From Rhizobium sp. BK650 (GTDB taxonomy: Bacteria > Pseudomonadota > Alphaproteobacteria > Rhizobiales > Rhizobiaceae): a stretch of 64,000 nt of DNA. Of this stretch, positions 19,320-27,920 are shown one piece after another. The translations under genes were made by a program, and so were the position numbers. The notes beneath the pieces are model-generated. The model was not told where the DNA came from, searched no databases, and worked only from the letters and a program-made list of their open reading frames with translations. The DNA lies in assembly GCF_014195325.1 (NCBI RefSeq), contig NZ_JACIBK010000001.1, forward strand, positions 682,001-746,000. Reading direction: 5' to 3'. Numbering within the stretch: position 1 is the first letter of the stretch; every line of letters starts with the position of its first letter.

Positions 19320-20375
19320 ATGAGCGAGTCCAGCAGCGATGCGGGTGGTCCGATCCGTATCCTTTACATCGACGATGACGAATCGCTGGCGCTGCTGATG
19401 GAGGAAAATCTCCGCCGCCGCGGCTTTACGCTGGAATGGGCGAGCGATGGGGCATCCGCCCTTGCGCTGCTGGCCGAAGGCGGCATCGAAGCCGTCGTTC
19501 TCGAACATTTCCTGAAGGGCGAAACCGGGCTCGATATCCTGCCGCGCATCGTGGCGATGCCCGATCATCCGCCTGTCATCTATGCCACCGGTTCCGACGA
19601 TACGAGCATTGCGGTCGCAGCGCTGAAGGCCGGCGCCGACGACTATGTTCTCAAGGGCATTTCGCCCGATTATTTCGATCTTCTGGCCGCGGCCTTGGAA
19701 CAGGGGCTAGAAAGGGCGCGCTTCCGCCGGGACACGGCGCAGGCCCAGGAGGTGATCCGCCAGCAGCGCGACCATGCGGAAATGCTGCTTGCCGAAGTCA
19801 ATCACCGCATCGCCAACAGCCTTGGCCTCGTCGGCGCACTGATCCGGATGCAGTCCTCCATGACCAGCGACCAGGTGGCGATCGACGCGCTGCAGGAAAC
19901 GCAGATGCGCATCAATGCGATCGCCAGCGTCCATCGCCGTCTCTATACCAACCGGCAGGTCGGCAGGGTGCAGGTGGATGAATATCTGAGTAGCCTCCTG
20001 ACCGAGCTCGAAGCCTCGATGCGAGACGAGAAACGGCCGCATCGCGTGATGCTGACCGCCCAACCGATCAATCTTGCGACAGACAAGGCTGTCACGCTGG
20101 GTCTGATCGTCAGCGAACTCGTCACCAATGCCTTCAAATATGCTTATCCGGAGGGCGACCCCGGCGAGATCAATGTCGCTGTCGGGCAGGAGGGGGATCA
20201 GCTCAGGGTTACCGTGGAAGATGCCGGCAAGGGTTTCGACCCATCCGACCCCGTCAAGGGAACCGGTCTCGGCATGAAGATATTGAATGCCATGGCCGGC
20301 AGTCTGAAATCCGAACTCGCCTATGATTCCGAACATCGCGGCACGAAGGCCATACTGGTCTTCTCTGCAAGCTGA
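19320..20375 (+). CDS. Receiver-HisKA_2 histidine kinase with Glu at the phosphoacceptor site
   Basis: A 351-residue soluble signalling protein. Residues 13-125 form a receiver domain with the acidic pocket Asp18-20, Thr90 and Lys112 intact, but the phosphoacceptor position reads VVLEHFLKG, so Glu62 stands where Asp is expected. A coiled linker leads to a HisKA_2/HWE-like dimerisation domain with His162 in LLAEVNHRIANS and a HATPase domain (ELVTNAFKYAYPEG, EDAGKGFDP, GTGLGMKI). No membrane segment. Glu can mimic phospho-Asp, so the receiver may be locked on; this is inference. No cognate regulator gene is adjacent. Confidence 0.9.
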   Translation: MSESSSDAGGPIRILYIDDDESLALLMEENLRRRGFTLEWASDGASALALLAEGGIEAVVLEHFLKGETGLDILPRIVAMPDHPPVIYATGSDDTSIAVAALKAGADDYVLKGISPDYFDLLAAALEQGLERARFRRDTAQAQEVIRQQRDHAEMLLAEVNHRIANSLGLVGALIRMQSSMTSDQVAIDALQETQMRINAIASVHRRLYTNRQVGRVQVDEYLSSLLTELEASMRDEKRPHRVMLTAQPINLATDKAVTLGLIVSELVTNAFKYAYPEGDPGEINVAVGQEGDQLRVTVEDAGKGFDPSDPVKGTGLGMKILNAMAGSLKSELAYDSEHRGTKAILVFSAS

Positions 20376-20393
20376 CGTGCCGGGAGGAGCATC

Positions 20394-20951
20394 ATGAATA
20401 CAGATATCGTCTGCACGCCCGGCGAGGTCTACGATTTCTGGTTCGTCCGCTGCGGCCGGAAGGAATGGTTCAATTCGACTGCCGAATTGGACGTGGAAAT
20501 CCAGGAGCGATTCCGTGCAACCCACTTGTCGCTTGCCCGAAGTGTCACTGAGGAATGGCGCTCCAGCCCCGAAAGCCGGCTTGCGGCCGTTATCGTGCTG
20601 GACCAGTTCCCACGCAACATCTATCGGGCCACACCTCTTGCCTTTGCAACCGATGGGCTGGCGCTGCGCGAGGCGAAGATGGCACTTGCCGTTGGCGCCG
20701 ATCATGCTGTCGACGGAATCCAGAAGACCTTTTTCTACATGCCGTTCGAGCATGCGGAAGATCTCGTCGAGCAGGACCGCTCGGTGGCGCTGTTTACCGC
20801 GCTCGGCGACGAGGAATTCCGCGACTATGCGCTTCGCCACCGCCAGGTGATCGCGACCTACGGGCGCTTTCCACACCGCAACGCCATTCTCGGGCGGGAG
20901 TCCAGCGAAGCCGAACTTGCCTATCTGGCGCTTCCCGGTTCCGGTTTCTGA
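20394..20951 (+). CDS. DUF924-family protein
   Basis: A 185-residue soluble protein of the DUF924 family, which has a TPR-like helical fold and no established function. The landmarks are VYDFWF near the start, REWF-like KEWF, IVLDQFPRNIYR around residue 65, FFYMPFEHAEDL, and RFPHRNAILGR near the end. GGGAGGAG precedes the ATG. It starts 18 bases after the kinase stop and may be cotranscribed with it. Confidence 0.88.
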   Translation: MNTDIVCTPGEVYDFWFVRCGRKEWFNSTAELDVEIQERFRATHLSLARSVTEEWRSSPESRLAAVIVLDQFPRNIYRATPLAFATDGLALREAKMALAVGADHAVDGIQKTFFYMPFEHAEDLVEQDRSVALFTALGDEEFRDYALRHRQVIATYGRFPHRNAILGRESSEAELAYLALPGSGF

Positions 20952-21041
20952 GCCGTAACCTGGAAATTCCGCCTTTCTGTCGCCTTTCTTTCCTATAAAA
21001 GCGGTCATCTGAATAATGAGACGAATCCACGCGGGGGCTTC

Positions 21042-23615
21042 TTGCGCTTGACACACTGGCTGCTTCGCACCGTTCTTCTGCTGTCGCTGGTTATTGCCGG
21101 CCTGCATCTCGATGGAAACGCCGCTTTCGCGCAAGCCCCGCAGCCAGCGGCGGGAGTACAGACGCAGCCGGCGCAGACACAGGCTGCTCCGTCCGAGGCG
21201 CCGCTTGCCAACAGCACGCTCGATCAGGCGCTGAAGGATATCGACAAGGCGAAGGGCCAACTCGCCTCCCTGCAGGATCGCATCAAGCAGAACGCCGACA
21301 ATGACGACGCCCTGGTCGAACTTGCCGGCCAGACGGATGAACTCGGCCGCAGCGTCATCGCGACATCCGTCAGCCTGCGTCCGCGTTTCGACCAGATCAA
21401 GAACCGTCTTGCCGAACTTGGCGAGCCGCCGAAGGACGGGCAGCCGCCGGAAGCGCAGATCGTCACCGACGAGCGCAATGCTCTGACCGCGGAGCGCTCG
21501 CAGATTAATGCCGTCACGGGGGATGCAGAGAATCTGTCGATCGCGATCACCAAGCTTTCCAATGTGATCACGGCGACCCGGCGCCAACTCTTTGCCGATA
21601 CGCTGTTCCGGCGCACCGAAATTTCGGTCTCGGTCATCGACGATGCGGCGGGCGCTTTTGTCCGTGAGGCGAGCGAGTTTTCGCAGACGCTTTCGAGCTG
21701 GATCACCTTCGTCTGGAAATTCAAGAGCCTACAGCTGTTTGCGGCGATCTTCCTGTCGCTCGCAACGGCCCTGATCCTGCTCTCCGGCGGCTACCGGCTT
21801 TTCGGCCAGTATCTGCGGCGCGACGTGCATGTCGAGGAACCCTCCTATATCAGCCGTCTTTCCTTTGCCTTCTGGTCGACGCTGATCCGCACAGCCGCGC
21901 TCGACGTGCTCCTCGTGACGTCGCTGATCTTCCTCGACGGCTTCAATGTGCTGAGAAGCGACATCACGCCTGTCATTGCCGCGCTCTTCGGCTCGATCGG
22001 CCTCGTCTATTTCGTCGGTCGCTTCGTCAATGCCGTTTTTGCGCCGAATGATCCGTCCTGGCGGCTGGTGCGTCTTTCCAATCTCGGCGCACGCTCGGTC
22101 GGCTACTGCCTGATCGCCATGGCCGTCGTCAACGCGCTCGACTATTTCTTCGGCGCTGTCGGCGAAGCGATGGGATCGCCGCTGGTCCTAACGGTCGTGC
22201 GCAGCCTGCTTGCGGCGTTAATCATCGGCCTCATCCTGATCGCCGTGTCTTTCGGCAAGCCGATGCTGGCCAAGAATGGCGATCCGGATGCTCCGGGTCG
22301 CCACTGGCCGCATGGCATGGCGATCCTGCTGCGCGTCTTCGGCGCCGGCCTCATCCTTGCGGCGCTCTCGGGTTATGTGGGCCTGGCGCGTTTCGTCGCC
22401 ACGCAGCTCATCATCACCAGCGCCATCATCGTCACCACCTATATCGGCCTGCTGCTTGGCAAGGCGATCTCACGGCAGGACAATTTCGGCGAAACTTTCC
22501 TCGGGCGCTTCCTGCGCAGCCGCTTCAACCTTGGCGATGTAGCGATCGATCAGGTTGGCCTGGTCGTCGGCCTGCTGATCGATGCGGTGGCGCTCATGAC
22601 AGGCATTCCGCTGATCCTGCTGCTCTGGGGCTTCCATGTGCAGGACCTGCAGCTGCTTGCCTATCGGCTGTTCACGGAGGTGCGGCTCGGCGGTATCAAC
22701 ATTTCGCTGCTCGGTATCTTCACCGGCATTCTTCTCTTTGCCGGCGGTTATCTGGCGACGCGCTGGGTGCAGAAGTGGCTGGACAACAATGTCATGGCGC
22801 GCAGCCATGTCGATCTTGGCGTACGTAATTCCGTCAAGACCGGCATCGGCTATCTCGGCGTCGGCGTGGCCGCGATTTTCGGCATCTCGGCGGCAGGCAT
22901 CGACCTTTCCAATCTTGCGCTCGTCGCTTCAGCACTTTCGGTCGGTATCGGTTTCGGCCTACAGAACATCGTGTCCAACTTCGTTTCCGGCCTGATCCTG
23001 CTGGTAGAGCGCCCCTTCAAAGTGGGCGACCATGTGGTGTCCGGCACGGCCGAGGGTATCGTCAAACGCATCTCGGTGCGCGCCACGGAAATCGAGACCT
23101 TCCGCAAGCAGTCGATCATCGTGCCGAATTCAGAGCTCATCAATGGGCTCGTCGGCAACTGGACACATCGCAACAGGCTCGGACGTTCGGAAATCCCTGT
23201 TTCCGTCAGCTATGAGGCCGATCCCCGCAAGGTGATGGATATTCTGCTCGAGCTGGCGGCGGCCGTGCCGCTGATCCTGCGCAATCCGGAGCCGCATGTG
23301 GAGTTCCTGCGCTTCGGGCCTTACTCACTGGATTTCGAGCTGCGCTTCTTCCTGGCCGACATGGGCGATGGCCTGACGGTGCGCAACGACCTGAGGATTC
23401 AGATCCTCAGGCGCTTCAAGGCGGAAGGTATCGAGATACCGCTACCCCAGAGCGACCTGACCATCCATCGGCAGGCGAATGCGGATGCGGAGAAGGTGCT
23501 GGTCGAAAAGCCTGTTAAACACGAGCCCGAGGTCGAGGCCGACGAGGTGATGAAAGACGAGGAGCCGGTGCGTCAATTGCGCGGCAGGACGGCGGACGGC
23601 AAGCTCAAAGGCTGA
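21042..23615 (+). CDS. MscS-family mechanosensitive channel with DUF3772 periplasmic domain
   Basis: An 857-residue inner-membrane protein. It has a signal peptide (to about residue 30, AFAQA), an Ala/Gln/Pro-rich linker, a predicted coiled periplasmic domain (residues 60-220, DUF3772-like), about ten membrane helices, and the MscS core GIGFGLQNIVSNFVSGLILLVERPF near residues 635-660, followed by the beta domain and an acidic tail. It belongs to the long MscK/YbiO-like members, which release solutes on osmotic downshift. The only start giving the signal peptide is TTG at 21042 (or TTG at 21048), preceded by GGGGG; no ATG or GTG is in frame upstream. Confidence 0.9.
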   Translation: MRLTHWLLRTVLLLSLVIAGLHLDGNAAFAQAPQPAAGVQTQPAQTQAAPSEAPLANSTLDQALKDIDKAKGQLASLQDRIKQNADNDDALVELAGQTDELGRSVIATSVSLRPRFDQIKNRLAELGEPPKDGQPPEAQIVTDERNALTAERSQINAVTGDAENLSIAITKLSNVITATRRQLFADTLFRRTEISVSVIDDAAGAFVREASEFSQTLSSWITFVWKFKSLQLFAAIFLSLATALILLSGGYRLFGQYLRRDVHVEEPSYISRLSFAFWSTLIRTAALDVLLVTSLIFLDGFNVLRSDITPVIAALFGSIGLVYFVGRFVNAVFAPNDPSWRLVRLSNLGARSVGYCLIAMAVVNALDYFFGAVGEAMGSPLVLTVVRSLLAALIIGLILIAVSFGKPMLAKNGDPDAPGRHWPHGMAILLRVFGAGLILAALSGYVGLARFVATQLIITSAIIVTTYIGLLLGKAISRQDNFGETFLGRFLRSRFNLGDVAIDQVGLVVGLLIDAVALMTGIPLILLLWGFHVQDLQLLAYRLFTEVRLGGINISLLGIFTGILLFAGGYLATRWVQKWLDNNVMARSHVDLGVRNSVKTGIGYLGVGVAAIFGISAAGIDLSNLALVASALSVGIGFGLQNIVSNFVSGLILLVERPFKVGDHVVSGTAEGIVKRISVRATEIETFRKQSIIVPNSELINGLVGNWTHRNRLGRSEIPVSVSYEADPRKVMDILLELAAAVPLILRNPEPHVEFLRFGPYSLDFELRFFLADMGDGLTVRNDLRIQILRRFKAEGIEIPLPQSDLTIHRQANADAEKVLVEKPVKHEPEVEADEVMKDEEPVRQLRGRTADGKLKG

Positions 23616-23718
23616 ACGCCTCATTCAGCACTCATTCACGGCTATCGCGTTATAACCTCATGCAATCGATCGCTGCCGGGCGGCAGCGACGAGCGCTCGA
23701 TGGGAGGGCGTAAAGCCC

Positions 23719-23994
23719 ATGTCGCATACGGTGGCACGTTTTGCAGTCGCATATCTCCTTCTCCTTTCCGCCGCACCTCCGGCGCTGGCGGCCTCCATCA
23801 CTAACAAGGATGAAGCACCCGTGGTGCTGACCGTTACCGAAGGCGGCAACCGCGTGGAAGTCGTCGTCGATGCCGGTGCATCCGAACGGCTCTGCCCGTC
23901 CGGCTGTTTCATGACGACGCCTGATGGCGACCGTATCGGGCTTTCCGGCGACGAGACGATCGAGATCGTCAAGGGTTCCGCCATCATCAAGTGA
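23719..23994 (+). CDS. Small secreted protein of unknown function
   Basis: A 91-residue protein with a signal peptide (about residues 1-24, cut after ALA-A). The mature part begins SITNKDEAPVVLTVTEGG and holds two cysteines in RLCPSGCFM, probably a disulfide. I do not recognise a family. GGGAGGG lies about ten bases upstream of the ATG. A perfect hairpin begins at its stop codon. Location is likely periplasmic. Confidence 0.7.
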   Translation: MSHTVARFAVAYLLLLSAAPPALAASITNKDEAPVVLTVTEGGNRVEVVVDAGASERLCPSGCFMTTPDGDRIGLSGDETIEIVKGSAIIK

Positions 23995-24011
23995 GGCGGT
24001 TTTCGCCTCAC
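23991..24011 (+). terminator. Hairpin at the stop of the small secreted protein
   Basis: GTGAGGCG and CGCCTCAC form a perfect 8-bp stem around GTTTT, starting two bases before the stop codon is completed. No immediate T-run follows, so it may act as a 3'-end stabiliser or a weak terminator. Confidence 0.45.
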
Positions 24012-24228
24012 CATCGCCGATTTTCAGGAATTTTTGAGCCCTGCTGCTTTTGACGCTTGTCTATTTGCGCCTCGTCGCGGCAAGCTTTTCCCATGTCGTA
24101 AACAGGCCTCTCATGACGCAGGCCTCGCTGCATAGTTCACGCAGACGGTTCGTTCGGCGTAAGGCGCCGCATATTGGGAGTTCGTCCGGTCTGGGCTGCC
24201 GGATATCAGATAAGAGGGTATTTTCTCC

Positions 24229-26742
24229 ATGAAGTCACATGCGCGGGCAGTGGTCATCGGCGGCGGCGTGGTTGGCGTTTCGACGCTCTATCACCTTGCG
24301 AAGAAGGGATGGGGCGACAGCGTCCTCATCGAGCGCAAGGAGCTGACCTCTGGCTCCACATGGCATGCAGCGGGTCTGCTGCCGCTCTTCAACATGAGCT
24401 ACTCGGTCGGCCAGATCCACAAATACTCTGTGCGCTTCTATCAGGAACTGCAGGAGGAAACCGGCATGAATGTCGGTTTCAGCCAGGTCTCCAACATCCG
24501 TCTCGCCCGCACCAAAGACCGCTGGGACGAGTATATGTATTATGCCGGTATTGCCGAGACGATCGGCGTCAAGGTCAATATCCTGACCCCCGAGCAGGTG
24601 AAGGAGATCTGGCCGCTCTGTGAGACCGATGGGCTGCTCGGCGCCATCCAGCATCCCGATGACGGCTACATCCAGCCGGCAGACCTCACCCAGGCGCTTG
24701 CCAAGGGGGCTCGCGACCGTGGCGCCACGATCTATCGCAACACGACGGTCACGGCGGTCGAGCAGCAGGCCGACGGCCTGTGGAAGGTGACGACGGACAA
24801 GGGCGAGATCACTGCCGAGCACGTCATTTCCTGTACCGGCAACTTTGCCCGCAAGACCGGCGAGATGGTCGGCATCAACATTCCGGTCATCCCGGTTGAG
24901 CATCAATATATCGTCACCGAACCGCATCCCGACATTCTGGCCCGCAAGGCCAAGGGCCTGCCGGAAATGGGCGTGCTGCGCGAATCCGACAGCGCCTGGT
25001 ATATGCGCGAGGAGAATGGCGGGTTGCTGCTCGGCCCTTATGAGCACGGCGCACCTGTCTGCTACGTCAACGGCCCTTCCGATGAGAGCGAATACGAGCT
25101 CTTCCAGGAAGAGCTCGAGCGCCTGATGCCGCATATCGAAACGGCGATCGCCCGCGTGCCCGCCTTTGGCGAAGTCGGCATCAAGAAGGTCTATAACGGT
25201 GCCATTGCCTATACGCCTGACGGCAACCCGATCGTCGGCCCGGCACCGGGGCTGAAGAATTTCTGGCTGAACGAAGGTCATTCCTTCGGCATCACGGCCG
25301 CCGGCGGCGCCGGCTGGCAGTTGGCCGAGTGGATCGTCGACGGCGAGCCGACCGTCGACATGATGGGTGTCGATCCGCGCCGCTTCGGCCCCTATGCCAA
25401 GGAAGGCTATCTAATCGCCAAGAACGAGGAAGCCTATGCCAACGTCTTCACGATGCACTATCCGGACGAAGAGCGCGCTGCCGCCCGTCCGCTGAAGACG
25501 ACGCCCGTCTATGACCGGCTGAAGAAGCTCGGCGCCGTCTTCGGCTCCGTCTATGGCTGGGAGCGCGCCAACTGGTTTGCGCCCGAGGGTTACGACCTGC
25601 CGAAGGACCAGATTGGCGTGGGCGCGGACGTTCTCACCAACCACAATCACTCGGAGCCGACCGAAGACGGCCGCATCCTGGAGAAGTGGTCCTTCCGTCG
25701 CTCGAACTATTTCGAGCATGTCGGCAATGAGGTCATGAACGTTCACAAGAATGTCGGCGTGCTCGACATGTCGGCCTTTGCCAAGGCGCTCGTGACCGGT
25801 CCCGGCGCGCGCGAATGGCTGGAATCGATCTTTGCAAATGCGATCCCGAAGAAGCGCGGCCGTATTGCGCTCTGCCACATGCTGACGAAGGAAGGCGGCG
25901 TGCGCTCGGAATTCACCGTCTATGAAAGCGCACCCGGCACCTTCTATCTCGTCTCGGCCGGCGCTTACGAAGCGCATGACCACGATTACATGCGCAAGCT
26001 GCTGCCGTCAGACGGCAGCGTGAAGTTCACGCCGATAACCCAGGCCTATGGCGTTCTCGTGCTTGCCGGCCCGAAGTCGCGCGATGTCTTGAAGAAGCTG
26101 ACGCGCACCAGCCTCGACAACAAGGATTTCCCCTGGCTTTCGGGCAAGGAGATTTCGGTCGGCGCGGCTAACGCCCATGCGCTGCGCGTCAATTTCGTCG
26201 GCGAGCTCGGCTGGGAGCTGCATCATCCGATCGAGATGCAGAACTACATCTTCGACAAGCTGATGGAAGCCGGCGCCGAATTCGGCATCAAGCCTTTCGG
26301 CATCCGCGCCATGCTCTCCATGTCGGTAGAAAAATCCTACCGCCTGATCCCGCGCGAAATGTCGATCGAGTACAATGCCTATGAATCTGGCCTCGACCGC
26401 TTCATCAAGCCGGAGAAGGAATTCCTCGGCCGTGAAGGCCTGCTTTCCTACAAGGAAAAGGGCCTGAAGTGGAACTTCGCCACGCTCGTCGTCGAGACCG
26501 GCAATGATGTCGACGCACGCGGCTCGGAAGCGATCTACAACGAGGCGGGCGAGCTTGTCGGCCGCGCCACCAACGGCACCTTCGGCTTCCGCATCAACCG
26601 GTCGCTCGCGCTTGCCATGCTGCGGCCGGATTATGCCAAGGAAGGCACGAAGCTGAAGATCAAGATACTCGGCACGACGTATAATGCGACCGTTGTCGGC
26701 GAGAGCCCATTCGACGCCGAGAACGCTGCGCTTCGTGCCTGA
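24229..26742 (+). CDS. Dimethylglycine/sarcosine dehydrogenase-like FAD enzyme with GcvT domain
   Basis: An 837-residue flavoenzyme. Residues 5-380 are a DAO-type FAD domain with GGGVVGVSTLYHLAK and SGSTWHAAG, the site where relatives attach FAD to His. A FAO_M linker follows, then a GcvT-like folate-binding domain in the last 400 residues (FVGELGWELHHP and GRATNGTFGFRINRSLAL). The layout is that of dimethylglycine or sarcosine dehydrogenase, which demethylates the N-methyl group and passes the one-carbon unit to tetrahydrofolate. The substrate is inferred. It is a single gene with a strong terminator at 26769-26795. Confidence 0.9.
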   Translation: MKSHARAVVIGGGVVGVSTLYHLAKKGWGDSVLIERKELTSGSTWHAAGLLPLFNMSYSVGQIHKYSVRFYQELQEETGMNVGFSQVSNIRLARTKDRWDEYMYYAGIAETIGVKVNILTPEQVKEIWPLCETDGLLGAIQHPDDGYIQPADLTQALAKGARDRGATIYRNTTVTAVEQQADGLWKVTTDKGEITAEHVISCTGNFARKTGEMVGINIPVIPVEHQYIVTEPHPDILARKAKGLPEMGVLRESDSAWYMREENGGLLLGPYEHGAPVCYVNGPSDESEYELFQEELERLMPHIETAIARVPAFGEVGIKKVYNGAIAYTPDGNPIVGPAPGLKNFWLNEGHSFGITAAGGAGWQLAEWIVDGEPTVDMMGVDPRRFGPYAKEGYLIAKNEEAYANVFTMHYPDEERAAARPLKTTPVYDRLKKLGAVFGSVYGWERANWFAPEGYDLPKDQIGVGADVLTNHNHSEPTEDGRILEKWSFRRSNYFEHVGNEVMNVHKNVGVLDMSAFAKALVTGPGAREWLESIFANAIPKKRGRIALCHMLTKEGGVRSEFTVYESAPGTFYLVSAGAYEAHDHDYMRKLLPSDGSVKFTPITQAYGVLVLAGPKSRDVLKKLTRTSLDNKDFPWLSGKEISVGAANAHALRVNFVGELGWELHHPIEMQNYIFDKLMEAGAEFGIKPFGIRAMLSMSVEKSYRLIPREMSIEYNAYESGLDRFIKPEKEFLGREGLLSYKEKGLKWNFATLVVETGNDVDARGSEAIYNEAGELVGRATNGTFGFRINRSLALAMLRPDYAKEGTKLKIKILGTTYNATVVGESPFDAENAALRA

Positions 26743-26768
26743 TTTCTTAAGCATATTGTCAAGAAAGA

Positions 26769-26795
26769 GGCGGTCGCATCAGCGTCCGCCTTTTT
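26769..26795 (+). terminator. Intrinsic terminator after the dehydrogenase gene
   Basis: GGCGGTCGC pairs with GCGTCCGCC (one mismatch) around ATCA and is followed by TTTTT, 26 bases after the stop. Confidence 0.8.
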
Positions 26796-26888
26796 GATAG
26801 CCGCCTGCTGCGTCCCGATTAACAATTGTTCAAATGAATTCATGTAACCGTTTCGTTCGGGGACACAATTTCCATTTGAAGGTTTGTC

Positions 26889-27719
26889 ATGGCGTTTCTA
26901 GGTATTTCGGGGATGCAATATTCCGGAGAAATGTTTGCCGGCGCACGTATTATCCTCGCTGAAGATTCCAACGTCTTCACTTCGATGATCGGGAAGCGAC
27001 TGAAAGAGCTCTTCGGTATCGAAGTGGAGATCTGCCGCAACTTTGAAGATCTGCAGCTTTCCTACGACAAGTCTTCCGATCCGATCACGCTAGCGATTTC
27101 CAATATCAACCTGCCGGGCGCCGAAAACGGCGAGGCACTGGAATATCTGGTCGATCTGTCGATCCCGACGATCGTTTTCACCGGGACCTTCCATGAAGGC
27201 ATGCGCGACAAGCTGCTCGCCAAGGATATTGTCGATTACATCCTCAAGGACAATGTGTTTGCTGTCGATCTGCTGGCGGAATCGATCTGCCGGTTCCTGA
27301 CGAACCACCGCCATCACGTGCTGATCGTCGACGACAGCGCCACGGCCCGCGCGCTGCTGTCGAGCCGCCTGAAGCGCTATAATTTCCGCGTCAGCACCGC
27401 CGAGAGCGGCGCCAAGGCGCTCGAGATCCTCAAGGCCAACCGCGATATCGGCCTGATGGTGACGGATTACAACATGCCCGATATCGATGGTTTCGAGCTG
27501 ACGCGCCGCATCCGCGCCTCCATCGGCTCGCATGAGTTGCGCATCATCGGTGTCTCTTCCTCTTCCAACCGCCTGCTTTCGGCGCGGTTTCTGAAAGCCG
27601 GGGGCAACGACTTTATGCTGCGGCCGTTCATCGACGAGGAATTCTACTGCCGAGTCAACCAGAACCTGGATACGCTGCTGCAGATCCAGTCGATGCGGAA
27701 GGAGCGGGCGGTTGCCTGA
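26889..27719 (+). CDS. Dual-receiver response regulator with degenerate first receiver
   Basis: A 276-residue soluble protein made only of two receiver domains. In the first (residues 18-135) the acidic pair is in LAEDSN but the phosphoacceptor position reads AISNINLPG, so Asn72 replaces Asp. The second (residues 141-265) is intact: VDDS at 147-150, Asp193 in VTDYNMPD, and the Ser/Lys region SSSSNRLL and RPF. It is collinear with residues 1-270 of the next protein, which has Asp72. No output domain is present, so it may act as an adaptor or phosphate sink. It starts 147 bases after the preceding stop, beyond a terminator. Confidence 0.88.
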   Translation: MAFLGISGMQYSGEMFAGARIILAEDSNVFTSMIGKRLKELFGIEVEICRNFEDLQLSYDKSSDPITLAISNINLPGAENGEALEYLVDLSIPTIVFTGTFHEGMRDKLLAKDIVDYILKDNVFAVDLLAESICRFLTNHRHHVLIVDDSATARALLSSRLKRYNFRVSTAESGAKALEILKANRDIGLMVTDYNMPDIDGFELTRRIRASIGSHELRIIGVSSSSNRLLSARFLKAGGNDFMLRPFIDEEFYCRVNQNLDTLLQIQSMRKERAVA

Positions 27720-27829
27720 TCCGGCCGCGAAGATCGGGTGCAGGGAAGCGCCTCTGTGAGCGACTTACACCGGAAAAATATGACGGATAGTCATATTTTT
27801 GCAATCAGAGGTGTTGTTTCCGTTGCTCG

Positions 27830-27902
27830 CCCCTTCACGGAAGGGGAAGCCTCGGTTATCGTCCGGCACACTGTGGGAGGCGAGTCGACCCCCCGCGGGG
27901 GT
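27830..27902. repeat. Two G/C hairpins between the dual-receiver genes
   Basis: CCCCTTC-ACG-GAAGGGG (27830-27846) and ACCCCC-CGC-GGGGGT-like stem (27888-27902) flank a 40-base spacer. The two-hairpin build recalls the larger palindromic repeats in the cob operon but is shorter and more degenerate. It is in the 201-base spacer; no gene is seen there. Confidence 0.4.
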
Positions 27903-27920
27903 GTGGGGGGATAGGCGGCG

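Noticed and set aside
19707..21587. 626-codon open frame on the minus strand
   Set aside because: Opposite the kinase, DUF924 and MscS genes; no recognisable domains.
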